Of a stretch of 64,000 nucleotides of DNA, positions 44,630-54,022 are shown one piece after another. Origin of the DNA: Winogradskyella ursingii (GTDB taxonomy: Bacteria > Bacteroidota > Bacteroidia > Flavobacteriales > Flavobacteriaceae); the NCBI RefSeq assembly GCF_013403975.1, contig NZ_JABFDH010000006.1:62001-126000 (forward strand). The letters are read 5' to 3'. Under the pieces are notes generated by a model, which ran no database searches, had not been told where the DNA came from, and saw nothing but the letters and a program-made list of their open reading frames with translations. The first letter of the stretch is position 1. Every line of letters begins with the position of its first letter. Both the position numbers and the translations under genes were made by a program.

Positions 44630-45522
44630 TGCGCGCATTGGTGATTTCTGGTGGTGGAAGCAAAGGCGCATTTGCAGGTGGTGTGGCGCAATATCTCATG
44701 GAGCGGGAAAAACATAATTACGATATGTTTTTGGGCACATCAACTGGTAGCCTTTTGGTGCCACATCTGGCTGTTAACGAAATTGGTAAACTCTACGATA
44801 TTTTTACCAATGTGCAGCAGCACGATATTTTTAGCATTAGTCCCTTTGTGCAGCGAAAAAAAGGAGATAGGGAATATGTTACTATCGATTTCGTGAACTC
44901 ACTCTGGCAATTTATAAGAAGGAGGAGGACGTTTGGAGAGAGCAAAGCCTTAAAGCGAAATATTAGGCGCAATTTTACGCAAGATGAATATAGCAAAATT
45001 AAAAAAGAAAAGCATGATGTCGTAGTAACCGTGTCCAATCTATCAATGAATCGGGTAGAGTATAAGTCAATAAATGACTGTACTTATGATGAATTTTGTA
45101 ATTGGATTTGGATTTCCTGTAATTACATTCCGTTTATGTCACTGGCAAAAGTCAATGGCTATGAGTACGCTGATGGAGGTCTTGGAAGTGTTATTCCTAT
45201 TCGTGAAGCAATTATTAGAGGGGCAACAGAAGTAGATGCCATTGTTCTTGAAGCTGAAAATCTTGGAAAACAGAAAATTCTTGGGAAAAACCCATTTTCG
45301 TTAATGATAAGTTTGTTTGGACATCTTTTGGACCAGGTAGAACGCAACGACATCATCATTGGTAAATTGGCCGCCCGTAATAGAGATGTAAAACTAAACT
45401 TGTATTATACACCAACAAGTCTTACCGAAAATTCGTTGATATTCAGCAAACGCTTAATGGAAAAATGGTGGAAAGAAGGTTACGAGTATGCTGAAAAACG
45501 ACACGACATTAGTACGCGATAA
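44629..45522 (+). CDS. Patatin-like phospholipase
   Basis: 297 residues. The oxyanion hole is SGGGSKGAFAGG (residues 7-18), the nucleophile Ser38 lies in GTSTG (36-40) and the catalytic Asp is in EYADGGLGS near residue 180. No signal peptide or membrane helix is visible, so it may act in the cytosol or at the membrane face. Patatins hydrolyse acyl chains from phospholipids or other lipids. The start codon shares bases with the stop of the M1 peptidase (TAATG). The coupling suggests joint expression rather than a shared reaction. Confidence 0.92.
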   Translation: MRALVISGGGSKGAFAGGVAQYLMEREKHNYDMFLGTSTGSLLVPHLAVNEIGKLYDIFTNVQQHDIFSISPFVQRKKGDREYVTIDFVNSLWQFIRRRRTFGESKALKRNIRRNFTQDEYSKIKKEKHDVVVTVSNLSMNRVEYKSINDCTYDEFCNWIWISCNYIPFMSLAKVNGYEYADGGLGSVIPIREAIIRGATEVDAIVLEAENLGKQKILGKNPFSLMISLFGHLLDQVERNDIIIGKLAARNRDVKLNLYYTPTSLTENSLIFSKRLMEKWWKEGYEYAEKRHDISTR

Positions 45523-45612
45523 GTAACATTTAGTATTAAGCATGAATTCGTGCTGATAGGGTTGAAGAATTGTAATTAATTTTTCAATTTCTAACTCACA
45601 GATTGGCTCTCG

Positions 45613-46134
45613 CTACCACAACTCTCCAACTTCTTGTTTGATGAAAGATAAAGCCGTACTACTCGGTGCTGGCTTCTCCATAAGTTCGGTAAGAACTATT
45701 TCCCTAAGCTTGTTAGCAGAATCCGTTTTTTCCTGCATATTCGCTTTTCTGATCAGCTGAATTGTGGCATTTTTTGCTGCCGTAATAATGTTCCAGCATT
45801 CATCCGAAACGTAGATTTGCTGTGATAAATTATGTTCAAATTCTTGTTCGATTGAAGCTATAAGTAAAGATTCATAATTATCTTTATCAGAAGATGTTGG
45901 GTTAATTCTTGTTAATAATTTTGATGGCGATATGCGTTCTAAAAAAAGCGACATTCGTTCATAAGCTTGTAACCTGATTGGAAGTGTTTCTTTGTGAACA
46001 TCACGATGCAAGAGATAGCGTCTTCTGCTACGTTCGTTTTCGATATGTTGTTTAAAAAAATAGTAGGCGATTAAACCTACAACTATTGCGGGTAGCAAGT
46101 TCAATAAATAAGGGATAAAATCTTCGATGTCCAT
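45613..46134 (-). CDS. Membrane-anchored protein, unknown function
   Basis: 173 residues from the ATG complementary to 46132-46134; an upstream frame extension is not used because it overlaps the neighbour. One membrane helix (about 6-27) is followed by a basic RSRRRYLLHRD segment and a helical, charged domain with LPIRLQAYERMSLFLERISP and a CWNIITAAKNATI segment. It looks like an inner-membrane anchored cytoplasmic coiled or helical domain. I recognise it only as a conserved flavobacterial protein. It follows the glutamate-synthase-like gene by ten bases, so a joint function is likely. Confidence 0.65.
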   Translation of the reverse strand: MDIEDFIPYLLNLLPAIVVGLIAYYFFKQHIENERSRRRYLLHRDVHKETLPIRLQAYERMSLFLERISPSKLLTRINPTSSDKDNYESLLIASIEQEFEHNLSQQIYVSDECWNIITAAKNATIQLIRKANMQEKTDSANKLREIVLTELMEKPAPSSTALSFIKQEVGELW

Positions 46135-46144
46135 AGAATAAATT

Positions 46145-47707
46145 TTAATAGTTCTCTGATTGTCCACCAAGGTGCATGCAATTTTTCAATTCTTGCATAG
46201 ATCCAAATGGCACAGCGGTTTTTTGATATTGATAGGTGTTGCTTAACTCTTTTGAAAGGTTATGGTCGTCTACATTTACTTCTATATCATCCATGGTAAA
46301 TTGGCAGGGATGTTCATAACCTGCTGCATGTGTAATTTCTACTAATTCCTTTCTAAATGTTTTAAAATATTGTCCCAGCCGTTCGGACTTTAAAGGTATA
46401 TCGATGCCGCGTTGTAACCATTTGCTTTGAGTTGCGACGCCAGATGGGCAACGGTTGGTATGGCAAACCTGCGCCTGTATACAGCCAATACTCATCATAG
46501 CTTCACGAGCCACATTGATGCAATCAGCTCCCATGGCGAAGGCCATTGCGGCTTTTGCTGGAAAACCTAGTTTTCCACTTCCAACAAAGACGATTTGCTC
46601 AGATAGGCCTTTGCGCTGAAACAGTTTGTACAAATCCCCAAAACCATAAACCCAAGGCAAAGAAACATGGTCTGCAAAACTCGGTGGTGCAGCACCTGTG
46701 CCACCCTCGCCTCCATCAACAGTAATAAAATCTGGTCCTTTTCCGGTTTTGACCATGGTATCCGCTAGCTCTTCCCATTGATCTAACTTTCCTATTGCAG
46801 CTTTTATTCCCACAGGTAAGCCTGTCTCTTCTGCAATAGCTTCAATAAAATCGACCATTTCAGGAATGGTCTTAAATGCATTATGGTTGGGTGGGGATAA
46901 TACGGTTTTGCCCACTTCAACTCCTCGTATTTCAGCAATTTCCTCACTTATTTTTTCGCCTGGTAACACACCTCCTTTACCTGGTTTTGCGCCTTGGGAC
47001 AACTTAATTTCAATAGCTCTTAAAAAAGGATGGTCATCTACCATCTTTTTCATTTTTTCCATAGAGAACCCACCATCATCAGACCTTACTCCAAAATATC
47101 CTGTGCCAAAATGAAATACGACATCTCCACCATGTTTATGATAAGGTGATAGCCCGCCTTCTCCTGTATTTTGGTAAGCTCCTGCAATTTTAATTCCTTT
47201 GTTTAGAGATTCAATGGCTTTAGCGCTTAACGAACCATAACTCATTGCAGAAACGTTAATAATTGATGCTGGTCGATAAGGTCTCCTGCGTTTATTATGC
47301 AAACCCATTACTTTAGCGCAAGGTAAAAATGTCTTATCAATTGTATTTGGGTGGTCTTCAGTTATGCGGTATGGAAACATCGCATTATTAACAAAAATAT
47401 GCTGATGACTATAAATATCTCTATCGGTACCAAAACCTTCGTAGTTATTCTCGTTTTTAGAAGATGCATAGACCCATCCACGTTCTATCCTGTTAAATGG
47501 AAGTTCTTCTCTATTGTTTGCCACTAAATATTGACGTAATTCCGGGCCAATACTTTCCAGCAAATACCTAATATGTCCTACGATGGGAAAATTTCTGCTT
47601 ATGGTATGTTGTCTTTGAAAAATATCTCTCAAGGCAATGAGAGCAAAAATTATTAATATCCATGCCCACCATGGAACATGTGATAAAAAGCCTAAAACAG
47701 AATTCAT
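46145..47707 (-). CDS. Membrane-anchored FMN-binding glutamate synthase-like protein
   Basis: 520 residues from the ATG complementary to 47705-47707; a short membrane segment lies at about 7-30. The rest is the FMN/Fe-S barrel of glutamate synthase: SAMSYGSLSAKAI, GEGGLSPYHK, EIKLSQGAKPGKGG, FITVDGGEGGTGAAP, and GCIQAQVCHTNRCPSG with the C-x5-C-x4-C 3Fe-4S cluster. The glutamine amidotransferase domain and the C-terminal GXGXG domain of full GltB are missing, so it cannot take ammonia from glutamine alone. Its true substrate is unknown; similar proteins are usually annotated as FMN-binding glutamate synthase family. Confidence 0.9.
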   Translation of the reverse strand: MNSVLGFLSHVPWWAWILIIFALIALRDIFQRQHTISRNFPIVGHIRYLLESIGPELRQYLVANNREELPFNRIERGWVYASSKNENNYEGFGTDRDIYSHQHIFVNNAMFPYRITEDHPNTIDKTFLPCAKVMGLHNKRRRPYRPASIINVSAMSYGSLSAKAIESLNKGIKIAGAYQNTGEGGLSPYHKHGGDVVFHFGTGYFGVRSDDGGFSMEKMKKMVDDHPFLRAIEIKLSQGAKPGKGGVLPGEKISEEIAEIRGVEVGKTVLSPPNHNAFKTIPEMVDFIEAIAEETGLPVGIKAAIGKLDQWEELADTMVKTGKGPDFITVDGGEGGTGAAPPSFADHVSLPWVYGFGDLYKLFQRKGLSEQIVFVGSGKLGFPAKAAMAFAMGADCINVAREAMMSIGCIQAQVCHTNRCPSGVATQSKWLQRGIDIPLKSERLGQYFKTFRKELVEITHAAGYEHPCQFTMDDIEVNVDDHNLSKELSNTYQYQKTAVPFGSMQELKNCMHLGGQSENY

Positions 47708-47777
47708 AAATATTATTTGAAAGTAAAGATATTTAAATTTAATTGTTCCCAAAGTAATGAAATTATATCTTTATAGA

Positions 47778-49349
47778 ATGCAGAAAAAATATAAAAAGAA
47801 AGTTCTTATAGTTGGTGTGGTGATTCTATTTCTCATATTAGCTTACTTTATAGTCAATAGCATAGCTAAAAATAGAATTGAGAACTATGTGAAAAACCTT
47901 CCTGATACTATAAAAGTTGATTACAGTGATATTGATGTAAGCATTATTGGCGGTGATCTAGAAATTACATCACCGAAAATTTTTATAACGGGAAAAACAA
48001 CGGGCAAAACCATACTTGATGCCAATCTTGAAAAAATCAATATTGAAGATGTAAGTATTTGGAGCTATTTGTTTTCTGATAAAATTTCTATTCAAAACAT
48101 TAACCTCAATCAGCCAAACATATCGTTCTACTATAATAAGAATGTAGATATGAAGGATTTAGGATCGTCTCAATCGAACTCAGAATCAAAACCAATAAAC
48201 ATCGATAATTTTAATATAAATGATGCTAATGTCATAATATATAATACTGCAAATGACTCTATTAAGTTTTCTGCCAATGCATTGAATTTTAATATGAAAT
48301 CAATTCAAATCGATTCAACAACCAAAAATCAAATCATCCCATTTGAATATGAAACTTTTAATTTAAACGGAAATGCACTCTTTTTTCAAATGAGCGATTA
48401 TGAAAACTTAACTGCAAAAACATATAAAATAACCGATACCACATCCTTAATAGAGGATATCAAATTAAAAACCAAATATTCAAGACAGCGATTATCGCAA
48501 ATTATACCAAAGGAACGTGATCATTTTGATGTGGTCTTCGAATCCTTGAAAATTGAAAACCAATCCATCGACAGTAAAAATGATTCGGTTTTCTCGTTTG
48601 GAGCGGATAAATTGATTTTGGAATCTGCAGATGCCACCATTTATAGGGACAAACTCGTAAATGACGACAATACCTACAAACCGCTTTATAGCAAAATGTT
48701 ACGGGACTTAGAGTTTGATTTGGGAATCGATTCGGTAAAAGTGAATAATGCTAAACTTACCTATGCTGAAAAAGTAAAGGCAGATAATAAAGCCGGTGAA
48801 ATCCACTTCACAAACTTTGATGCAATAATTGCCAAAGTGGGTAATGTCTATGGAACATCTGAGCCAACTAAAATAAATGTAAATACATCATTTATGGGCA
48901 GTTCTCCTCTCAATGTAGATTGGTCGTTTACGGTTCAGGATCCATCAGATAGATTTGTGTTTAAGGCGGATTTAGGGTTTTTAAATGTGCCACAATTAAA
49001 TGAATTTACAGAACCAAATCTCAATGTACAGTTGGAAGGAGATTTGCAACAAACCTATTTTACCATTAGCGGAAATCCATCCACATCTTCTATCGATTTA
49101 AAAATGAAATACGATGAATTTAAGGTTGCCCTTATGAAGGATGATGGTAAAGAAGAGAAAAACTTTCTTTCGGGAATCGTAAATCTTTTCGTCTCAAAAG
49201 ACAGCGATGGAGATGAGGACGGCTTCAGATTTGGACATGCCGAAGGTGTTGAGCGTAACACCAATCAATCCATATTTAATTTTATTTGGATAAGTACAAA
49301 AGCCGGTTTACGTTCTGCGGTGGCAGGCGACGGTGATAAAGCTAATTAG
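47778..49349 (+). CDS. AsmA/DUF748-like envelope protein
   Basis: 523 residues from the ATG at 47778, where MQKKYKKKVLIVGVV gives a basic start and one membrane helix; an in-frame ATG at 47757 would add seven residues. A long beta-rich periplasmic domain follows, with repeated D-V-S-I-x-G-G-D-L and INIEDVSIWSYLF segments typical of AsmA-like and DUF748 proteins. These extended beta-grooves are thought to move lipids between the membranes. There is no second membrane segment. The stop overlaps that of the convergent M20 gene. Function is by resemblance only. Confidence 0.7.
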   Translation: MQKKYKKKVLIVGVVILFLILAYFIVNSIAKNRIENYVKNLPDTIKVDYSDIDVSIIGGDLEITSPKIFITGKTTGKTILDANLEKINIEDVSIWSYLFSDKISIQNINLNQPNISFYYNKNVDMKDLGSSQSNSESKPINIDNFNINDANVIIYNTANDSIKFSANALNFNMKSIQIDSTTKNQIIPFEYETFNLNGNALFFQMSDYENLTAKTYKITDTTSLIEDIKLKTKYSRQRLSQIIPKERDHFDVVFESLKIENQSIDSKNDSVFSFGADKLILESADATIYRDKLVNDDNTYKPLYSKMLRDLEFDLGIDSVKVNNAKLTYAEKVKADNKAGEIHFTNFDAIIAKVGNVYGTSEPTKINVNTSFMGSSPLNVDWSFTVQDPSDRFVFKADLGFLNVPQLNEFTEPNLNVQLEGDLQQTYFTISGNPSTSSIDLKMKYDEFKVALMKDDGKEEKNFLSGIVNLFVSKDSDGDEDGFRFGHAEGVERNTNQSIFNFIWISTKAGLRSAVAGDGDKAN

Positions 49350-50614
49350 TTGTTGAGATAATCCAAAGTTATGTTGGTAAAAGCTTTAACCCCTAACAAC
49401 ATACCACTATCATCAATCATAAAATCTGGTGTATGATGCGGAAATGATTCTGTGGTACCAGGTGTCATGCCACCCAAAAAGAAATATACTCCGGGTACTT
49501 CTTCTTGAAAATATGAAAAATCCTCTCCGCCAGTTGTGGCTTTCATGATCTGTACATTAGTTTCTCCTGCTGCTCTTTGTATAGACGGTAAAACCTGAGC
49601 TGTCAAATCTGGATCGTTAAATGTAATAGATGTATTATTTTGAAACGTAATGGTTGCATTACCGCCGTAAGCCTTAGCGATAGTTTCCACCATTTCTTTC
49701 ATGCGTTTTTCAATATGGCTGCGCATTGCTGGGTCTAAGGTTCTGACAGTGCCAATCATTTCCGCAGATTCTGGAATAATATTAAATCGTGTTCCTGCAG
49801 TAATCTTACCGACTGTAATCACGGCGGCTTCATTGGTAAGTTGAGATTCTCGACTTATAATAGTCTGTAAACCATCGATAATTTTAGCTGAAATTAAAAT
49901 CGGGTCCACACCAGACCATGGTTGTGAGCCATGTGTTTGTTTTCCTTTTACATCAATGACAAAACGCTCTACCGAGGCCATAATTCCACCAGTCTTGTAT
50001 TTAATGGTGCCAACAGGTGTCTGGGAATTAATATGTAATCCAAAAATAGCATCTACATCTGGATTTTTTAGAACATTTTCTTTGATCATCAGTTTTGCAC
50101 CTCCTTCTTCTCCAGGTGGCGGACCTTCTTCAGCAGGTTGAAAAATGAATTTTACGGTACCGTTAATTTTATCTTTGTGTTTTGATAGCACCTCGGCAGT
50201 AGCCATTAATATAGCGATATGTGTATCGTGACCGCAAGCATGCATTACTCCTGTTTCGGTGTTGAGAAATGTTGTTCTTACTTCAGATTTAAAAGGTAAA
50301 TCATTCCGTTCGGTAACAGGAAGTGCATCTATATCTGCTCTTAATGCTACCACTTTTCCGTTATTATTCCCTTTTAAAATACCGACTACGCCTGTTTTTG
50401 CGATACCAGTTTCAACTTCCATTCCAAGAGATTTTAAATGTTCGGCAATCTTTTCGGCAGTTTTAAATTCGCGATTAGATAGTTCTGGATTTTGATGGAA
50501 GTGATGTCGCCATTCAATCAATTGGTCTTCAATATCAATAATATCTTGGTCCATTGAGTTTTGTGAATAACTAACAAGTGACAACATTAAAACGAGCAGC
50601 GATAGAAATTTCAT
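49346..50614 (-). CDS. M20 family amidohydrolase, exported
   Basis: 422 residues with a Sec signal (MKFLSLLVLMLSLVSYSQ). The family covers carboxypeptidases and IAA-amino-acid hydrolases. Metal and catalytic motifs are in order: HHFHQNPELSNREFKTA, MHACGHDTHIAILM, FQPAEEGPPPGEEGG and FGLHINSQTPVGTI, then an HGSQPWSGVDPI dimerisation-domain segment and TGGEDFSYF. The likely substrate is an N-acylated amino acid or peptide in the periplasm. An upstream region of about 130 bases separates it from the divergent helicase gene. Confidence 0.93.
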   Translation of the reverse strand: MKFLSLLVLMLSLVSYSQNSMDQDIIDIEDQLIEWRHHFHQNPELSNREFKTAEKIAEHLKSLGMEVETGIAKTGVVGILKGNNNGKVVALRADIDALPVTERNDLPFKSEVRTTFLNTETGVMHACGHDTHIAILMATAEVLSKHKDKINGTVKFIFQPAEEGPPPGEEGGAKLMIKENVLKNPDVDAIFGLHINSQTPVGTIKYKTGGIMASVERFVIDVKGKQTHGSQPWSGVDPILISAKIIDGLQTIISRESQLTNEAAVITVGKITAGTRFNIIPESAEMIGTVRTLDPAMRSHIEKRMKEMVETIAKAYGGNATITFQNNTSITFNDPDLTAQVLPSIQRAAGETNVQIMKATTGGEDFSYFQEEVPGVYFFLGGMTPGTTESFPHHTPDFMIDDSGMLLGVKAFTNITLDYLNN

Positions 50615-50747
50615 ATTAAATATTTTGTACTAAGATATTGAAATTAATTCAACCATAAATTCTTAATAGTTTGTTTATAATTATTACTATTTCTGTTCGG
50701 TAAAACCTAGGGTTATTATTAATTTCACAGCTCGAAAAAAATTGCAT

Positions 50748-53078
50748 TTGGAAAAGTATCTCAGTCAGCTTAATGAAGCCCAATTAGCACCTACGTTGCA
50801 GAAGGATGGCCCAATGATTGTCATTGCTGGTGCAGGTTCTGGTAAAACACGTGTACTCACATACCGTATTGCTTATTTAATGAGTCAAGGTGTCGATTCT
50901 TTTAATATTTTGGCATTGACCTTTACTAATAAGGCTGCCAAGGAAATGAAAGGCAGAATTGCAGAAATTGTTGGTGATGGTGAAGCCAAAAATTTGTGGA
51001 TGGGCACATTTCACTCAGTTTTTGCAAAAATCTTACGTTTTGAAGGTCATCATCTAGGTTTCCCAAGCAATTTTACCATTTACGATACCCAAGATTCGCA
51101 AAAACTACTAGGCTCTATTATTAAGGAAATGGGTTTAGATAAAGACATCTATAAAACCAAACAGGTTTATAGTAGAATATCGTCTTATAAAAATAATCTC
51201 ATCACTGTAAAAGCTTATTTTAAGAATCCAGAACTCATGGAGGCAGATGCAGCCACGAGAAGACCAAAAATGGGTGAGATTTACGCGGAGTATGTTGATC
51301 GATGTTTCAAGGCAGGAGCTATGGATTTTGATGATTTGCTGTTGAGAACTAACGAATTGCTTACTCGCTTTCCAAATGTTTTGGCACAATATCAAAATAA
51401 GTTCAGATATATCTTGGTGGATGAGTATCAGGATACCAATCATTCGCAATACCTTATTGTGAGAGCCTTATCAGATCGTTTTCAAAATATCTGTGTGGTG
51501 GGCGATGATGCCCAAAGTATTTATGCTTTCCGTGGTGCAAACATCAATAATATACTGAATTTTCAAAAGGACTACGATAATGTAAAAGTCTATAGGCTGG
51601 AACAGAATTACCGTTCTACAAAAAATATTGTTGGTGCGGCAAATTCTGTCATTGAACATAACAAAACTAAACTTGATAAAGTGGTTTGGACCGCAAATGT
51701 TGAAGGTGAACAAGTGATAGTACATCGTACCATGACTGATGGTGACGAGGGCCGTTATGTAGCTAGCACTATTTGGGAAACCAAAATGAACGATCATTTA
51801 CCGAATAGTGATTTTGCGGTTTTGTATAGAACCAATGCCCAATCACGTGCTATTGAGGATGCGTTGAGAAAACGGGATATTCCGTATAGAATTTATGGTG
51901 GACTTTCATTTTACCAACGTAAAGAAATTAAAGATGTTACTGCTTACTTACGGCTAATTCTCAACCCTGCCGATGAAGAAGCGCTAAAACGCGTAATAAA
52001 TTATCCTGCTCGCGGTATTGGTCAAACTACTGTAGATCGATTGATTGTTGCTGCCAATGGTATGGGAAAAACAATATTCGAAATAATTCAGAATATTGAC
52101 AGCATTAACATCAACATTAATAACGGTACTAAAAATAAGTTGAAGAATTTTGCCACACTTATTGAGAGTTACCAAGTGATGAACCAAACAGCCAATGCAT
52201 TTGAATTGGCAGAGCATGTGACCAAAACTAGTGGATTGATCCGTGAGTTGAATAAAGACGGCACTCCGGAGGGTGTGACCAAAATGGATAACGTTCAAGA
52301 ATTATTAAACGGTATTAAAGATTTTGTCGAAGGGCAGATTGAAGTGGCCGATAGCACTGGATCTCTGGCCGAATTTTTAGAGGATGTGGCTTTGGCAACA
52401 GATTTGGATGCAGATAAAGGCGATCCGGATCATGTGGCTTTAATGACCATCCATTTGGCAAAAGGTTTAGAATTTTCCCATGTGTTTATTGTAGGTATGG
52501 AAGAAGACCTATTCCCAAGTGCCATGAGCATGAATACCAGAAGTGAGCTTGAAGAAGAACGACGTTTGTTTTACGTGGCACTGACGCGTGCCGAGAAACA
52601 GGCCTATTTAACTTATACAGTTTCCCGATACCGTTGGGGAAAATTGATTGATGCCGAGCCTAGTCGTTTTATTGAAGAAATTGACGAAAAGTTTGTAAAT
52701 ATCACTACACCGTTGAAAGAACAACGATTCAACCCAATGTTGGATGCTTCAATTTTTGGGGACGTAGAACCAAATAAAATTAGGTTTGCAAAACCAAAAT
52801 CAAGAAATGTTCAGAAAAAGGAATCTCGAAAAAAGCCTGAAGGGTATAAAATAAGCGCACCTAAAAAGCTAAAACCAGTTGGTAAGTCAAATGGAGGTAC
52901 TAATTTATTTGATAGTAAATTGACTGTAGGTAATGTGGTGAATCATCAACGTTTTGGTAGAGGTGAAGTTGTAAAAATTGAAGGAGCAGGTGGTGATGCA
53001 AAAGCTGAAATTAAATTCCAAAATGGTGATACCAAAAAACTGCTACTCCGATTTGCTAAGCTTGAGTTGATTAGTTAA
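50748..53078 (+). CDS. UvrD/PcrA-type DNA helicase
   Basis: 776 residues from a TTG at 50748. No in-frame ATG occurs before codon 23 (at 50814), which would delete the Q-motif. TTG here gives M-EKYLSQLNEAQLAP, the expected N-terminus. Superfamily 1 motifs: QLAPTLQ, GAGSGKTRVLTYRI (Walker A), LALTFTNKAAKEMK, YILVDEYQDTNHSQY (Walker B), VVGDDAQSIYAFRGA, YRLEQNYRS, VALMTIHLAKGLEFSHVFI and RRLFYVALTRA. The enzyme unwinds DNA in nucleotide-excision and mismatch repair and removes RecA. The C-terminal tail has a VGNVVNHQRFGRGEV motif as in PcrA, which contacts RNA polymerase. Confidence 0.93.
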   Translation: MEKYLSQLNEAQLAPTLQKDGPMIVIAGAGSGKTRVLTYRIAYLMSQGVDSFNILALTFTNKAAKEMKGRIAEIVGDGEAKNLWMGTFHSVFAKILRFEGHHLGFPSNFTIYDTQDSQKLLGSIIKEMGLDKDIYKTKQVYSRISSYKNNLITVKAYFKNPELMEADAATRRPKMGEIYAEYVDRCFKAGAMDFDDLLLRTNELLTRFPNVLAQYQNKFRYILVDEYQDTNHSQYLIVRALSDRFQNICVVGDDAQSIYAFRGANINNILNFQKDYDNVKVYRLEQNYRSTKNIVGAANSVIEHNKTKLDKVVWTANVEGEQVIVHRTMTDGDEGRYVASTIWETKMNDHLPNSDFAVLYRTNAQSRAIEDALRKRDIPYRIYGGLSFYQRKEIKDVTAYLRLILNPADEEALKRVINYPARGIGQTTVDRLIVAANGMGKTIFEIIQNIDSINININNGTKNKLKNFATLIESYQVMNQTANAFELAEHVTKTSGLIRELNKDGTPEGVTKMDNVQELLNGIKDFVEGQIEVADSTGSLAEFLEDVALATDLDADKGDPDHVALMTIHLAKGLEFSHVFIVGMEEDLFPSAMSMNTRSELEEERRLFYVALTRAEKQAYLTYTVSRYRWGKLIDAEPSRFIEEIDEKFVNITTPLKEQRFNPMLDASIFGDVEPNKIRFAKPKSRNVQKKESRKKPEGYKISAPKKLKPVGKSNGGTNLFDSKLTVGNVVNHQRFGRGEVVKIEGAGGDAKAEIKFQNGDTKKLLLRFAKLELIS

Positions 53079-53080
53079 GA

Positions 53081-54022
53081 CTATTTTACCATACAGACAG
53101 AGTTTATATTTCCCTTGCCGTCGTATTCTTTTATTTTGTTTGCTGGGTCCGTAATCCAAGTGCCATCAACAATAAATTTATAATGATGTTTTCCTGAAGA
53201 CAGACGTTTTGTGTAGGTCCAACAATCATCAATTTTCTCCATTTTCAACTCCTCTAAAGCCCAATTATTGAAGTCTCCAGATAATATGACGCTTTTAGCA
53301 TTGGGATAATCACATAAGCGGAATTCAACATTTTTTTGAATATCTATTACCGAATTATAACCATTGTATTCGTTTTTAACTTTCGAAGGATTTTGAGGGT
53401 CTTCAATCCAGTTACCATCTACAATAAACTTATATTGATATACGTCGGGTTGCAATTGTAATGTAACTTCCCAACCGTCTTCCGTTCGTTTCATTTTAAA
53501 TCCAGATTCGTCCCATCGATTAAAGGTACCACTCAAAATAACCTTTTCGGCATCTTTATGTCCGTTGAGTCTAAATCTAACATTGCCATATTCTGTCGCA
53601 AACGCACTGTAAAGTTTTAGATTATACGTCATTAATGGAAGGCCGCCCCAATCTCGTGCATCGACGATATTACTAAATTCGTCTGATGGTTCTGCCCAGT
53701 GTATGCTATTAACGATAAACTTGAATTCCCAACCAAATTCCGAAGAAAAAGCAGATAAATCTTTTTTAAGATGATAGATTGAATCGTTTACTCTATTCAT
53801 TTTCCATTGATCCCTTGCCCAATTATTAAATTCTCCCGAAACAAATACATCATTTATAGGGTCTATAATATTGTTAATGTTTGGATAGTCATTCACATTA
53901 AAAATAAAAACAACGGTTTCACCTTCAATTTTATAACCTTTTTTTGTGCTATTTTGAGCGTAAGTGGTTAATACAAATAGAATTGAAAAAATGAGTGCGA
54001 TATGTGTTTTTAAAACTGTCAA
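53081..54022 (-). CDS. Exported protein with three CBM48/AMPK-like glycogen-binding modules
   Basis: 313 residues. The start is the TTG complementary to 54020-54022: a TAA lies two codons upstream, and the next ATG is inside the first module. A signal (about 1-22) is followed by three E-set modules at about 30-140, 148-230 and 233-313, each with a FxFNxW core (VSGEFNNWARD, LSGTFNRWDES, LSGDFNNWALEE) and YKFIVDGxWxxDP. These bind glycogen- or starch-like glucans in AMPK beta subunits and branching enzymes; no catalytic domain is attached. TTGA overlaps the stop of the protease-like gene, so the pair is coupled. Confidence 0.85.
   Translation of the reverse strand: MTVLKTHIALIFSILFVLTTYAQNSTKKGYKIEGETVVFIFNVNDYPNINNIIDPINDVFVSGEFNNWARDQWKMNRVNDSIYHLKKDLSAFSSEFGWEFKFIVNSIHWAEPSDEFSNIVDARDWGGLPLMTYNLKLYSAFATEYGNVRFRLNGHKDAEKVILSGTFNRWDESGFKMKRTEDGWEVTLQLQPDVYQYKFIVDGNWIEDPQNPSKVKNEYNGYNSVIDIQKNVEFRLCDYPNAKSVILSGDFNNWALEELKMEKIDDCWTYTKRLSSGKHHYKFIVDGTWITDPANKIKEYDGKGNINSVCMVK

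Noticed and set aside
45536-45560. Short AGCA/TGCT palindrome after the patatin gene
   Set aside because: Only four paired bases around an AATT core and no clear T-tract; probably chance.
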